A stretch of DNA of 60,000 nt from Polytrichum commune (GCA_950295325.1 OX485806.1:14572001-14632000); one strand, 5' to 3'; counted from the stretch's first letter, positions 1 to 13,204 are shown. Translations and numbers: made by a program. Notes: generated from the sequence alone by a model not told the origin.

Positions 1-1012
1 TTCAATGATGCCATGATGGGGATCCCTTGTTTTTTTTTTTTTTTTTTCCTTCTAAATTCCTATATTGCCAATTTTTTAAGCATGAGAGATGGGTACCAAG
101 ATAGGTGGGCCTTGTTTGGTCACTCTTTCTAACTTGACACTTATGTTTGCATTACATGATGTAAAAGAAAGTACAAGAATCTGTACTTCGACCTCGTATA
201 ATTTTGCATCTCAACTCCAACTTTAGAACTTGAACCTCAACAACCGACATGAATGACAAATCTACTAGCAAGAGAGACCACTCCCAATTTGATCCAACAA
301 TCAAAACTGTGCAAAGAGCTGGAAGTGCTTGTTATAGGACCACATACCTTTAGCCTAAACGAATCACCAACATTGCACTAGAAAACACGATGTGATAAGA
401 AACAATACAAACATACTAATCCCAGACAACTGACCTACGTCAGTCATTGAAAACTTGCCCTAGGTAACCAGACAATTGAAAACCTAACACAAAAAGAGAT
501 TCACATGGTTCTTTCATCAACATCTATCGACTCGATCGTGTAAAACTCATCGATATGCTAGTTGTGACATCTGGGGTATTGTTTTGAAAATAATTACGCA
601 TGTTCCAACAATACTTATCAAACATACGTCATCTCCCGTAGACTCCCTCCGTCCCTCCCCTTCCGGGTGACCTTCTTCCTTTAGACTTCAGCACTAAATT
701 AATGAATCAAGATTCAAACAACGAGATCCCAACAAACGATGGGTCAAAACATGGGGTGATCGATCGATTGCTTAGTAAACATCGTAGTGTGTCGAATTCA
801 ACCTTGTGATCGATTCCACTGGAGATCCGGACACCCACAAGATTCGAGGAGAGTGAGTCGGAGGAAGCAATTAGGATCGTTGACTGGTGACAGAATCCCA
901 CTTTCCCAATGGGCCGGGCAAAAATGAGTGTAGTGGGCCAACTGCAATCCACTTCAATCACCAGGTTTTCAGGCTACATTGGGAGTTAGTGCAACTGAAG
1001 GATCGATGGTGT

Positions 1013-1055
<43 letters not shown>

Positions 1056-1056
1056 G
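1013..1056. repeat. (TC)n(TA)n microsatellite
   Basis: About 13 TC units followed by about 9 TA units. Confidence 0.95.
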
Positions 1057-1184
1057 TAACTTACAAGTGCTGCAGCAGTAGGATACTAGCTAGATAGTAG
1101 AAGATCACAGTTATACATTTGACCATCCCACATTCGTACCTGAATGTATTGACATCTGGTTGATTGCTCTCAAGACGATGACTA

Positions 1185-2486
1185 CACTCTAAACTCCGTA
1201 GTATCACACCCAGTGAACGGGGGAGTTCATGGGTTGACTTAGGTTTTTACCCCTCTTTCCACATGATATTCGGTGGTTGTCTATGCTCATCTAGTTGATG
1301 CTTAAGCTTATTAACTCAATTCGGTGATAAGTTTGACATTTTCGTTGGTTTCCCGGTCATTTTCCTTAAGTTTTATATACAATCGGTTACAAAATTGACA
1401 AGTAAAATAAGAACTCGGTACACATACTAAATTTAAGGCAATTTTCTCACTATTTCAGTTTTGATTACTTCGTTTGATGAAAAGATCATTTCAAATCATG
1501 TTTTGAAAGAAATCATAATTATTCAAGTACGAGAACATGAAACACCCTCAATAATACATGAAAACGACCACCAAAAATATCACATAGGCACTCAAAAATA
1601 TGAAATCATCAGCACCTTTAAACACCAAATAAATGCTGCAAAACATGAAAATAACACTTAACAAAGGGATGGCGATGATAGCTTCGGTGCAGTCTCGCCG
1701 CGGCACCATACATGTAAACCCTTAAAAATAGAAAGATACAGATGGAGGATTCAAGGTAAGGTGTGGGAGAACCAATTATAACTGGAGATACCCTCGGGCA
1801 ACCCATCTAAGAACCAGTGTGAGATGTTGTGAGGCAGCTAATATTTGCCCACTCTTGAATGGGAATGGATGAAAAACCGTCATCAACTTTACAAAAGCGG
1901 TTGATTTCCTATACACTTAATTTTGCCTTCGGTTATATGGCCTAAAATACTGAAATTAAGCCGGTAATTTATCAATTTCACTCGACTGATTTTACATTAA
2001 ATGTCGGATCTCCCCGTTCACTGATCACACCTGTGGCAACCAAAGTGCATGTGATATTACGGAGTTCTGTAGTGTTAACATGGATGCATGATACTATAGA
2101 TTTAGTGTAGTATGTGACACCATGGAATAACACAAAGGAGATGTGAGGACAATTTGGATTCGTTCTCCCATCACCTAGTACGCTAGTGTGGTCCACTCCA
2201 CTTGGCCTTCCCGGACGGTGTGGCGGATGCATGTAGCAACATTCAACAAGTGGCATAAGAAGAAGAAGAAGAATAAGGTGACACTCCACATGTTGACACA
2301 TGACGCAATGCGAGGGTGTGGGTTGACTTCTTGGGTGGTATGCATTGTTGACAAATTTTGTGATATAAGGGAGAGAAAGGTGACAATAAGGAGTGAGATT
2401 TGAACTACGAACATCCGTCCCCTAGGGTTTCGGGATAGTAGAGAGCATGTGACATTATGGAGGTTGATATTACGGAGTTTAGGGTG
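1185..2486. mobile_element. TA-flanked inverted-repeat element, copy 1, split by a hAT-type insertion
   Basis: The ends are CACTCTAAACTCCGTAGTAT (left) and the complement of CACCCTAAACTCCGTAATAT (right), with TA on both sides (1183-1184 and 2487-2488). Removing the inner insertion (1211-2031) leaves 481 bp that align, inverted, to the uninterrupted copy at 26881-27352. The TA target fits Tc1/mariner-type elements; no transposase is present. Open frames seen in both copies come from the shared repeat and not from a gene. Confidence 0.85.
1211..2023. mobile_element. Non-autonomous hAT-type element, 813 bp
   Basis: The left end CAGTGAACGGGGGAG pairs with the right end CTCCCCGTTCACTG (one G fewer). 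A perfect 8-bp target duplication ATCACACC lies at 1203-1210 and 2024-2031. The CAGTG start and 8-bp duplication are hallmarks of hAT elements. It contains no transposase frame. Its last ~130 bp resemble 58425-58560, pointing to a related element there. Its ends also match family A. Confidence 0.9.
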
Positions 2487-2655
2487 TACTACTACTAGTG
2501 CTACCCGAGCAAGAGCCGCGCACATCCATCAATTATTCCCCTGTACATGGGAATTGGCGAACACTTACCAAATATTGGTGAACGAGACAAATACTGGGCT
2601 GCTCTCACATCAACATGGTAGCTAGTAGCTGTGCTAAACATCTGCTTTAATGTGC

Positions 2656-2687
2656 CATGTTAATTAGAACATTGTCTAATTAACATG
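2656..2687. repeat. Perfect 13-bp stem-loop
   Basis: CATGTTAATTAGA and TCTAATTAACATG flank a 6-base loop. Confidence 0.7.
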
Positions 2688-3164
2688 ACACTCATGTGCA
2701 AGTCTGTCGATACTAAACAGAGGTCCGTACATGGGTTTGATCCTTCTTTGAGAAAACAATTATATGAAAGAGCATGTTAGGGTTTGTTGTGTACTGGAAC
2801 TCGTTTTGAAAGTTGGGTGAAAATTTTGGGACTTTCCTTTTTCATTGATCAAATTTTAAGAAACTTTTAGAATATATATTAGGGTATGCGCATGAGACCC
2901 GTTGTCCTACAACCCGGATGGACATGTGCAAGACTAGCTTGATCCACCCATCCTAGCATGGTAAGCTAGAAAACCGATTTTTACTAGCCCGACGTCACTT
3001 TTTGTGTGTGGTTATGCAAACATTTAAAAAAAAAATGGGTAACTTTAAATGAATGCAAGATGGTCGACTCATGGCCATGGCACACTGAAATCTTACAACC
3101 CGTTGATTATTTATATTTTATCATGTGTGGGACCCCACATGAGTAGAAATTCATTGAAAGAGCA

Positions 3165-3330
3165 TTTGGTTGAGGGCCTGACCACATATGGCTTCACACT
3201 ACACTTGAGGGCCCGTCACCGCACTACATGATTTTGGATGTGTCTTGGGACAACTTTTGGACACTTCTTTTGGGCTTTTAGAATTTCATGGTCATGGCTC
3301 TTGGCTCGTGTGTGAAATGGCCCTTAGTTG
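3165..3330 (-). repeat. Repeat I, second copy
   Basis: Inverted counterpart of 28232-28365; the shared blocks are GAGGGCCCGT, TTTTGGATG and CTCTTGGCTC. Confidence 0.55.
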
Positions 3331-3509
3331 AACGCAAGTGATGCATTAATAAATTATTGAAACTATAATGAAATGTTTGAAAAAATGGCCTTGCTTTGTA
3401 AGGATTGAAAAAACTTAGCAGTACATGTATACCTGCAGCTATTGGATATTAAGACAATATTTGGCTTCCGCATAATGATGTGATAGTTTGTTTCTCTCTT
3501 TGACTCAGG

Positions 3510-3782
3510 GGCTAGTCACTCCGGCCAGTTCTGACACCATCCGTCGGCATCTCCGGCCGTAATAATGTGGAAAGTGGTGGGCCAACATCTATTTTTGAAC
3601 ATAATCCCCAACTATTTCACAGTTGGAACCGGACGGAAAGTTTGGTGTGATCGGGACATCAAGGACTAATCACACCGGCCACTTCTAGCACCCTCCGTCG
3701 GCATCTCCACCTATAATTGTGTGAAAAGTGGTGGTCCAGCATCTATTTGTCAACATAATCCCCAACAATTTCACAGTAGGTT
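3510..3782. repeat. Tandem duplication, ~155-bp unit, two copies
   Basis: CTAGTCACTCCGGCCAGTTC... at ~3510 and CTAATCACACCGGCCACTTC... at ~3666 stay in register through CATAATCCCCAAC and TTTCACAGT. Confidence 0.75.
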
Positions 3783-4699
3783 CAATTGTTCTCGGTCAAC
3801 TAAATACACTCAAATGGCACTTCTGTAGAAAGTTTGTTCTCTAAACCTGTACGTGATAGTGGTATGGGGGGGGCTCACTATGGGAAACAAAGGTGATTAA
3901 GCATAGGTGATAAGAAGATCATTTTCCCACACACTTGGCAAATTTACATGGTAAGCATGATGCGACCCAAACAACTTCTTGTCACATGTATGGATTTTCG
4001 CAACACAATGATTGATTCTTGTGCGCACGATTGATCTGAAAACCTGGGACTTCTAAATCCCAACTCAAAACTGATCATTTGTGTTCCATTCATGATACAT
4101 TACATCTACTAGTTGTATACGTACATGTAACAATCCAACACAATGTGAATATAACAAGTTACAAGGGCCTTGAAGTTCCTCACCTTTGTCCACTACACTG
4201 ATTATCCCAATTTGAGTGCAAGTTGCTATTCGTAGTCACACTGTGCTATAAATAGGTTATTCAATGAGAAGGTAATATCTTACCACCAAGCAAAGTCTAT
4301 ATGTTCTACAATGTCTGAACACCCTATTCAACTTTTGTTAGTAAAAATGAAGTTCCTGAGAGTAAGACGCAATAATTTCACTGCACGACTCCGACAAGTA
4401 ACAGTCGCTAATTGGGATAATCAGTGTTAGTGAAGTTCAATACATCTACCACAGTCCTAGGTACTGGGGACGGAGGTGATGAACTTCAGTGCATCTACCC
4501 ATGTCCTAGATTTCGGGACGGTGGTGGTGAACGTTGGACATTGGTGGCCAACTCAGGTGGTACGGGAGCGAAAGTCGGGCGAAAGTCAGTCAGAGTCCCA
4601 CGAAATGGAACCATCGAGCGTCCACGCACGGACTGTCACGCAGCAAATTTCCCCTTCGAATGCATGGAGATGGTCGTGTGGACTTAGTCATATAAATGT

Positions 4700-5560
4700 A
4701 TGGATCAAAGGTTGATGAGAGAGAGAGAGAGGTGGGGTTGGCAGGCAGGTGGGAGTGGCAATTGTGCAAGTCAAAGAAGTGGATTTCCCAAAGTACACAC
4801 AGCCACCCAACTAAGTCGACTGACTTAGTTTTTGACGTAAATTAACCCACCCTCGCACGCAGCAGGGCCGGAAGATCAAAGTAGCTTCGACGAAGGCCAC
4901 GACTCCTGCTGCTGCTGCTGCTGCTGTTGTTTAAAGTAGGTGGTACCACTGACTGTTAAATGGTACTTATAACTTATTATTACGACCGTAGTGGTGGTAG
5001 CTAGCTAGCTAGGAGCAAGCGAGCGAGCGAGCCTGCATCGTCGGAGTCTGAGTCTGCATCGTCTGTGTCCTCTGTGTCTGCATCGATATATTCCACTTGG
5101 GCTCCAAGTTCCAACTAACACTGCAGCAGGCTGGCTAGCTAGAGGTGCTGCTAGTGGTGGTGGTAGGAGGACTTCGTAAAAAGTGTCCGGCCCGACCCAC
5201 TCCAACCACTTTTGTTGGGGCCTTGCTGCTGCTGCTTACAATTAGCTGCTGCCACTACTAGCTATCTAGCTAGCTAGCTGCCTGCTGCTACTACTGCAGC
5301 AAGAGGAAGAGGGCGAGGCCAGGCCAGGCCCGAGTCGAGTCCGTCGGTGCCTGCGCCATAACAACCAACTGGCAGATCAGCTTTGGGAGATGCTCCATTG
5401 ACAATGGGGGGATTCGTCCACATGACTTGCAGCGAGTCCACTACCAACAAAAGTGGCAGAGGGAGGGAGCGAGCGGGCTGGCTGGCTGGCTAGCAAGCAT
5501 CATGGGTAGCGAGGTCTACAAGACGGTAGGTAGATGGGTGGTAAAAAACATCATTTTCCA
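4700..5560. other. GC-richer low-complexity tract
   Basis: Short runs of GAGA, CTG, AGCT, GCGA and GGCT dominate. Open frames here (for example 5005-5205, - strand) are low-complexity products. No gene or bordered element seen. Confidence 0.6.
4906..4926. repeat. (CTG)n microsatellite
   Basis: Six to seven CTG units; further CTG and AGCT runs follow to about 5300. Confidence 0.9.
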
Positions 5561-7344
5561 AAGGGCCTGAGCATATGTGTGATTATTAAGGTAGAAATGT
5601 ATACCATAACCCGCGAAAATATGGTGATTCGCATTGAAGATCTGGTGTGACGATCATGAGATGAGTTTCCAAGATAGACGAGAGGGATTCATGAAGAATG
5701 AATGCAAGTTGGTTCATGTTTTTCTTTCCTGTACAAAAAATGCTACAATTTCTCAAAGTGGGAAGTTGTCCAAATCCCTACTCGTTCACTAGATTCTTCC
5801 TACGTTGAACACGGTAATCCGCATTTCCATATCGTCTAAATCGGTTACCTCATGAGTACATTAACACTTGACTCCCATTGGCTACACTAAGTGTACACGC
5901 ATTGGAGTTGCCGCCAAGCCATGATCGGTTTTAGAAATGGCACTTCACCATTATGATGGTGGTCTAGTGCATGGCTAGAGGGTGGTTAATGGGTTATGGT
6001 ATTTCTACCTTAGAGATTCTTGGTAACATAGCAATAAAGGTTGGTATGGAGCAAAAATGCCCATTCAAATGACATGTTTTGCTATTACTTTTAGGTGGGT
6101 GTTTGATTGAAAAAATCTATGGATTTTAATGTACCGGAGCATTCTTTTGGCACACTTGATCATGCTTGCACCCTACGCGTGAGCTTATGAATTTTGGTGT
6201 TGCATGTAGTACGTCATTCTCATCCGTTCACAATAGTTTTAAGCCTTGTTTCATTTGTCTGAAGGAGAAGAAAAAAACAAACACTACTAATCCCACAAGA
6301 GAAGTTATGTAAACCCAAGAACGGTGTAGGATTTGTTCTAAAATGTATGTTCTTCACATATAAACTTGCATCATGATTCAATGTTGAATATGCGATGGTT
6401 AGTTACGTCAAGTTGGACTCACAATCGTCCTTCACCAACCTCCCTACGATTAACCACTGGTTGATTAACAATTTATTGACCATTGTACTGAATATCTACG
6501 AAGTCCACCTAGAACTCTCGACAAGCCTATCCAAACTTCTAAGTGTCCTTGGCATGAACCGTCCAACCACAACGTACTCCCGAAGACTTTAACCCCAAAA
6601 ATATATATTGGGGAGAGATTGGAGAAATATAGATTGGGTTCCTCTTAGCCTTGGATTGTCTTAGATACCTCCCCACCATCCCTAGTTACGTTTTCTCAAA
6701 TTAGAGAACAATTACTTCTTGAAGTAAAAGTATTTTCCCTCCCGATCTTAGAACCTTCTAAAACCTTCTTAGTTATTTTTGTTCTAGGGTAACTAATATC
6801 TTTGCCTACACCCATTCTTAGCTAAATTAGTTCAGTCTTGACTTATCTTAGCCAATGCTAAAATCATGATCTCCCACCATCGCAATGAGGACCTTGTTGT
6901 TGACACATGCACACTGTCTAGTGCTACAATGGCCTTGCTTTAGTACTTTAACCCTTACCAACCCAGGCGACCACAAAGTGATCAATTTTTGGTCAAAGTG
7001 ACACATCATCTATTTCCAAAGCTTTGCTAGAGATACTCCTTTCACAAAATTGTAAGTTAGGTCATAATGCATCTTTTGACCATTGATATTGAACAAAAGA
7101 CCTAATTTGTAGATTCTACTCCGTCGAGAAAATTGAAATTCGAGTGTTCAAAATGCAAACCGAATTCTAGGGATGCTTCGATCATGTGCCTCTTGTAACT
7201 TTTTCCTTTGAATTTTCTTACCTACTAATCAACACATACTACCTCTACCACAAATTTGATATTTGGATGAAATTTTATGTTGCAATTCAATTTGATGTTT
7301 TTTACATGGCATAATTCATAACTAACACCACCCCCTAACAACTA
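5561..7344. other. No gene or recognisable element
   Basis: AT-rich single-copy-looking sequence with many stops in all frames. Confidence 0.5.
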
Positions 7345-7705
7345 TATTTTGAGTGGTACATGGCCCGACTTCATGGATACTATAAAGATACATGATCTAC
7401 AATGAGATTAGGCCACGTGCTCAGATTATAGACATCATTGTGGGCTCGATTATCAACACAATTGACAAGGTCTATGCGAGCACTTTAAAAAGAAAGGAGG
7501 GAATCATGACTTTGACCCTCGTAACTTTTGAATCCTAACTCTGATTCTCAAAACTGAAATAACAACCTTTGTGCGTGCTTCGCAATTGTTGACCATATAT
7601 ATATATATATGAGCCAATTCTCATGCTGATCAATGTATACTTGTGATTGTATATATGTGGAGTTGAAGTGCCCACAATAAGTTAGAGCCACGCAACTTCC
7701 ATGCT
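7345..7705 (-). repeat. Family B copy
   Basis: Inverted copy: starts in the GAGTGGTACATGG block, passes ATTATCAACACAATTGACAA and ends in the GTGGAGTTGAAGTGCCCACA block. It contains an (AT)n run at 7596-7611. Confidence 0.68.
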
Positions 7706-8150
7706 GACTCATGATGCTAGCTTTGCTGTGGACGGTGGAAGCGTTTGATAAGTTGATTGCTAACCACAATGGCATGGTCACAGGAAACCAATTGATTGCC
7801 ATGCAATCCACAATAATAATATATCATCAGTAAGTAAGCCATGACCCCGTGTTCTCTTTCTATTTAGAGAGGCGGGCTGGCTAGGATATGTGGACGAGGT
7901 TTAAATAAACATGCCATATCCAAATTATACACCACCACCATCCTCACAACATTAGTCAGCACATATCTTGAGTTGGGTGGGTCGCAGAATTCTAGGATCA
8001 TAATCCTAACATCTTGTAAATTTTTACACTTCACATTACAACATGAGTGTGATGATGTAGGAAGATCCTTACTCTGTGGGATAATGTTACGTCCTAAGAA
8101 CGAATCCCACATGCCCTTTTTGTATCTGTTCTTGGAGCCACACCAAATCA

Positions 8151-8374
8151 TAGTGTTCGGGGAGATTTTTGGACATGATTGGTCAAGATCCCAATGTTTC
8201 CAAGTCCAACTGGTTACATGTTGACATCTTTCGGTTTTTCTTGGTAAAATGAGGGTATAGTCTATAAATTCATCCAAATTGATTGGTAATTTTCTGTAAA
8301 GTCTTGAACATCAATCAGTTGTTTCTCAATCTCAACCAGTTCATTTGTAACTAGCAGTTGGTTCTCCCCATTCA
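8151..8374 (+). mobile_element. Family A copy 1 (hAT-like MITE, ~224 bp)
   Basis: Begins TAGTGTTCGGGGAGA and ends GTTCTCCCCATTCA. Flanks CCAAATCA and TCAAATTA agree at 6 of 8 positions, the differences being C/T. The body shares the AACCGGTT-rich blocks with the other family A copies. Confidence 0.75.
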
Positions 8375-9286
8375 TCAAATTAAGTACCACTCAAATATAT
8401 AGGCATCCGCTAAAGATAATTAACCAAATTAAGCACGTCCACCTTTATTGTAGGTCACTGGGCACTCCTTTGGTATCGTGTCATCAAAGTAATCAAGTTG
8501 TCGCACACCAACCATGGCCGGCAAAGCCACTTTATGTAGCTTGCATCCAATGTGTCACAGGACGTTTTCACAAACAAAAATGAATGTCAATTGACATCTA
8601 CGTTTTCTTCCGAAATGTCGCCTCAATGTCACATGCCTAGTAGTACGTGTCATTTCAATTTCCAAAAGTCAATTGACACGTGGTTCTTTCCTTCACAAGT
8701 CACACTCCATGTCAAATTCTCAATTGTGTGTGTGTCAATTGACGTGCTTTTTTTTCCCCTTTCTTTTTAAATAAGTTTTTGTGTGTAATATGTCAAAAAC
8801 TTTGTCAACAAAAATACATCATGCTTGCATCATGATGAGTCTACCTAGCTATAATATCTTACAGGTAAGCTTATTAAACTTGTGGTGCATGCATATACCA
8901 TGTCATCCCTAGCTAGCTACTAGCTGTAGCCTGGGTCGTGGGCAATCAATTGGTTGCCTGTGATCACGCCATCATGGTAAGTAATCAACTTATCACACAA
9001 GTCCACCCACGGCAAATAAAGCTAGCAAAAGAAGGATCTACTCAAGTGACTTAATATATATATACGGATCAGTGTAAGTCTGAGGCCGGTCTGATGATTT
9101 CGTGATCAGACTAGTAATCCCACCTAATTTAATCCACCCCACCACATGATCAATTTAAAGTCTGTTAGCTACTGCTTCATTGATTCTGCATGTCCCTGAC
9201 TCTCTTTTCAGATAAGGTTGCTGCAGTGTACCACGGAATTAGCCCACCTCACCTGCCACACAATTACTGAAAGATTTAGCTCTTTA

Positions 9287-9322
<36 letters not shown>
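9287..9322. repeat. (GT)n microsatellite
   Basis: GT run interrupted once by ATAT. Confidence 0.95.
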
Positions 9323-9489
9323 TTTTCCCCCTTTGGCATTGCGATACTGCTTTTGTGTCATTTGTCTCAAAAATAAACTAAGAAGATGCAGAAAGATTTA
9401 TCTCTTCACAATGGAGTATAACATGAGTGGACTTGATTCAGTTGCTCGTTTTACATGGAAGCGTTTATGTGACTGGTGCATTGGTAAGA

Positions 9490-9640
9490 TGTGAATGTAA
9501 GAACAAACACCAAGAAAACATTGTGTGTTTTAAAAAGGTGGGGCTACATGTTCAAATTGTGTTAGCCATTGTAAACTCAACAATCAACATAATTGTTGGA
9601 TTAGGGTGGTGGCGAGAGAGAATACTCTATGTGATCGAGT
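9490..9640 (-). repeat. Family B/D half copy
   Basis: Only the shared half is clear: AGAACAAACACCAAGAAAAC through CTCAACAATCAACATAATTG to about 9640. Confidence 0.6.
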
Positions 9641-9992
9641 TATGGTTCCTTGGTCGTTACCGCTGAAAATTCGTATCGGTTCAAGATAGATTTAATATTT
9701 CTTTGCAATCGAATCTGGCTTCTCCATCCACGTTCGCGGAGCAACCGGAATTTGAAGGTCACAAATTGGAGTTCTGCTTCATAGCGAACATGGAAATTAA
9801 ACTATTTAAAACCCGTCTATCTTTGATCGGATTTAACCTAAATGCAACAAATTGAATTTTCTCGCAAATGGTGCTAAAGTAGTGTCAACTTGTCAACCTC
9901 CCATGTGGCAGCTTCATGAGTGTGGTAGTGATCACATAAATTTAAAAGATGCAGTACTCCATCAGGTCTGATCAACACTAAACTTATTACAA

Positions 9993-10030
9993 TCTATCTA
10001 TCTATCTATAGACACACACACACACACATA
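9993..10030. repeat. (TCTA)n(CA)n microsatellite
   Basis: About four TCTA units then CA repeats, next to a family B copy. Confidence 0.9.
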
Positions 10031-10034
10031 TAAA

Positions 10035-10425
10035 AGGGATTTGAGCCTTATGGGATCACTCTTGTTAAGTAAGTGGACAAGGCTTGTAGTTATAAATGGA
10101 TTCAAATAGACGTGTGGTATGATGAGATGAGATTGTGCGTTCAAAATATATTAAGCATCCTAAGTTTAATGGTGAACAAAATGGGGATGCGGGGGTCTAA
10201 GCGATCATTTGAAGAGAAACATAAAAAATCCTCACTTTGCACACGACTCATAGCTTTTGTATCCGAATTCCGATTCTGAAACTTGAAATGACAATCTTCG
10301 TGATCCACAATTGCTACCAGCTCCTCACCAATTCCTGATTTGATCCAACGGCTAGAAATGTCTGCCGAGTCGGGAGTGCCCACAACATGGCACCATATAT
10401 TAGATCCTAGATTCTTGTTCAAATT
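10035..10425 (-). repeat. Family B copy
   Basis: Full-length inverted copy ending in ATCCAACGG...GGAGTGCCCACAACATGG. The microsatellite at 9993-10030 abuts it. Confidence 0.7.
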
Positions 10426-10704
10426 ATATGCCAGGAACTGCCAGGAACCCATTTCCATTGCATAGATTCTGTGTTCTCTGATCAGGTGACAGATCAGGGA
10501 CCGCGAGCGTGTGGGTCTCGGTGTGTGTGCTTTTACATGTGCTGTGAAGTGTGGAACCCAGAGTGTGTCAGTTTTATTCAGGAAGACTGGGGTTGACGAT
10601 TATCTGGTAAATATATATGAAATTGATCGAGAAACCTCGGAAGGTGGGAACTATATGTTGATGAGAATTATATGCACGGATGAGTGTGTATGTACGTACT
10701 ATGT

Positions 10705-11095
10705 ACTTTAACTCAAGGTACCCGAGCTCACAACCGACACTTCCAACTCCACATACAATTTTTGGTCATTGGAAGGGATCGCAAATTGTCTCATTTGGTT
10801 AGCAATTGTGAGTCATCAAACTTCGTCGTTTCAATTGTCATAATCAAGGAGGGTATGCAAACTTTATAAAATGCCAATGTGACTATGTTTCAAGATTTTC
10901 TTCAAGCGATCACATAGACCCTCCCAATTGTGGTGTCAAGTAATGAACTTAGAATGGTGTCTTGACTTTGAGCACATATGTAGTCCAACGTCATCGTAAC
11001 AAGTTTCGTTTTTGTGTCTGTTCTTAACTACGAACCTTACCATAAGATCAACATGCCCTTACCGAATACAACATTAATATGCACACCTACAATTG
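10705..11095 (+). repeat. Family B copy
   Basis: Direct copy: ACACTTCCAACTCCACATAC, ..., ATAGACCCTCCCAATTGTG, ..., TTGAGCACATATGTAGTCC. Followed at once by an inverted half copy (11095-11250), giving a head-to-head pair. Confidence 0.7.
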
Positions 11096-11250
11096 AATGG
11101 TATGTGGTTATGTGTGGACCTATGAACTGACACCAAAAATTAAGACAGGATGGACCATGTGCTTGAAATATGCTAACCATTCAAGCCTCAATAGTCAACA
11201 TGATTGGTGGAACCTATATGACAACTCAAGGATCACAAGAACTCAGAAGT
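11095..11250 (-). repeat. Family D half copy
   Basis: GAATGGTATGTGGTTATGTG through CCTCAATAGTCAACATGATT to about 11250, inverted relative to the preceding copy. Confidence 0.6.
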
Positions 11251-11721
11251 GAAGCTTCGTGAGTCATCAAAGTTAATTGAAGTTCATGAATTTTGGGTAC
11301 AATTTGGATTTGCTATTCATCTTGCACTAATGGAGTGTTTCATATTCAATGAGAAGTGGGTGCATCTAAGTCATGTCTACCTACCTCATACTACTCAAAT
11401 ATACACATCTGCAATGCAAGAGACTACGTAGTGTTCGAATAACCCCACAGTACATGATTTAGCTAGTTGACTTGAAAATTCAAGTAGCATGTTAAGTAAA
11501 GCTAGCATCCATATTCCTGTCAGTGATACTTGCAGGAAGTCTAGCTAGTAGCAGAGCGACTTTGTAGAATCCCAAGAATTGATGCTGAGTTAGTCGAGCA
11601 GTACACACATGGGTCACGGGTGAACACCAGGGGTGACAGCGATCCATCCAACATTTTTTCAGAATCTATCTCTCGAATTCCTCCCGCAAAGATTTATGGT
11701 TAGCAAATTTAAAGTCGACTA

Positions 11722-11800
11722 AGGTATGTGGCCCTGTTGTGGGCACTTCCGACTCTGCACAGAAATGCTGCGGTGCAGAGCCAAAGTGTTTAGTGAGTCG
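11722..11800 (+). repeat. Family B 5' fragment
   Basis: AAGGTATGTGGCCCTGTTGT followed by GGGCACTTCCGACTCTGCAC; preserves the left end of family B with the same TAA-GG junction as the 13721 element. The remainder is unalignable. Confidence 0.6.
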
Positions 11801-11915
11801 TGTTATGACAAAAGTTGTAAATAATTTTTTTAAAAAGCCCCCAGAAAGCTGTCTTGAAATTGAGATGTAGGTAATCTGGAGGATCAAACATTTCACGACT
11901 GCCATTACTGAAAGT

Positions 11916-12066
11916 AATTAGAAAGCACATGTCCAGCCCTTACTACAAGCATAACACATGTCCTTGGTAATTGACCAGCGTCACTGGAAAGTTGTCCTAC
12001 TTCACTGTAAATCTGCAAATCTACCATAGTGGTGGATTTACAGATTTCTTCCAGTGATGCAGGACT
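11916..12066. repeat. Foldback repeat K, copy 1
   Basis: GTCACTGGAA near 11970 pairs with TTCCAGTGAT near 12050, and AAATCTGCAAATCTACCA with TGGTGGATTTACAGATTT in between. Related sequence at 37420-37590. Confidence 0.6.
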
Positions 12067-12440
12067 CGTATCTTGGCGGTGCCTATTGTCCACAGTTTCA
12101 AACTCCACATACATTTATGGCCGTTGGATCAGCTTGGGAATCATCTCATCTGATTAACATTGCAAATCTTGAAGACCGTAAATTCAAATTTAGGAATCAG
12201 AGTCGTGAGGCAAAAGTTGTAAGAGTTCAATGTGAAGATTCATTTTCTCTTTGAGAGATGATCACATACTAGGTGGGACATTGGCTCTCTAAATTGTGTT
12301 GACTATTGACCTAGAATGGTGTCTATACTTTGAGCGCATAGTCCAATCTCGGCGTAACACGTGTCTTTTTAGTGTCCATTCCTAACTTCAAGCGATGCCC
12401 TATACCACTCAAATTGAGCTGTACAAGCAAAAAGAGTGTG
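12066..12440 (+). repeat. Family B copy
   Basis: Direct copy from the CAAACTCCACATACATTTAT and CGTTGGATC blocks to GTGACCACATAAGG. Confidence 0.7.
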
Positions 12441-13204
12441 ACCACATAAGGCTCAGATATCTTAAGTCAGTTGTTCAGTCTTTGATTCTCTCTCATTTTC
12501 GCAATGAAAATTGCACCTTGTAAAACTAAATCAGCACCTACCTGCAGGGGGGTTGATAATTAAGATCCCTGCAATGAATGCACAGCTTGAAAACCTCACC
12601 TATTCTGTTATGGAAGTCAAAGACCGATGTTTTTTTCTTCTCAAACATTAATCAGGTGTTGGGTGGCTTTAATGTGAGGTACTCCGATTTTAAGAGTTAT
12701 GACCTTGCATTCAGTTTCATAACGCGCGGAAGTGTAAGTTAATTGAACCTTCTCCACGGATTTCTGAAACACATCACATATTGATATGACCAATCAGCAG
12801 ACGAAATAACACTGGTGACCGACCTCTGTGAGGTGGTTGCGTACAGCCTTTAGGAAAGTCATACTAGAAATCTGTGTTCAAAATAGTACAGCCTCACATT
12901 CAAAGTGTCAAAATGTAGTGCAATTTGGACTACATAATCGCATTCACAGACTTGGACTTTCCTGATGCGTAATCAGACTGACCAGATTTCCAGTTGGCAG
13001 GAAATCTTGTTTCCATTGGGGTTGTTGTTCCATGAGAAGATTCACACTTCCTTGAATCCCAGCCACTTGAATTCCAAAGACAACATGCAGCTGGCAATTA
13101 CGTATTTAATGCATGTGTGAAAAACCTTAATGGAAAATCTCATTCAACACAATTCGAGCTACATGATAGGTATACATGCATGCATGTTTTCCTACTATCC
13201 ATCA

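Noticed and set aside
180-352. Possible family B half copy (ends GGACCACATACCTT)
   Set aside because: The terminal block and a few internal words match, but the other half is missing and the match is too weak to list.
707-961. Possible further family B copy
   Set aside because: Only scattered words match; no ordered set of family B blocks.
1978-2525. Overlapping open frames with similar protein sequence at 26953-27392, suggesting a conserved gene
   Set aside because: Both lie in the two copies of the same TA-flanked element; the similarity is explained by the repeat, and the reading is dominated by a simple-repeat leucine run.
4424-4715. Two overlapping open frames of 87 and 79 codons
   Set aside because: One uses a non-ATG start, neither shows a known domain, and they overlap in different frames.
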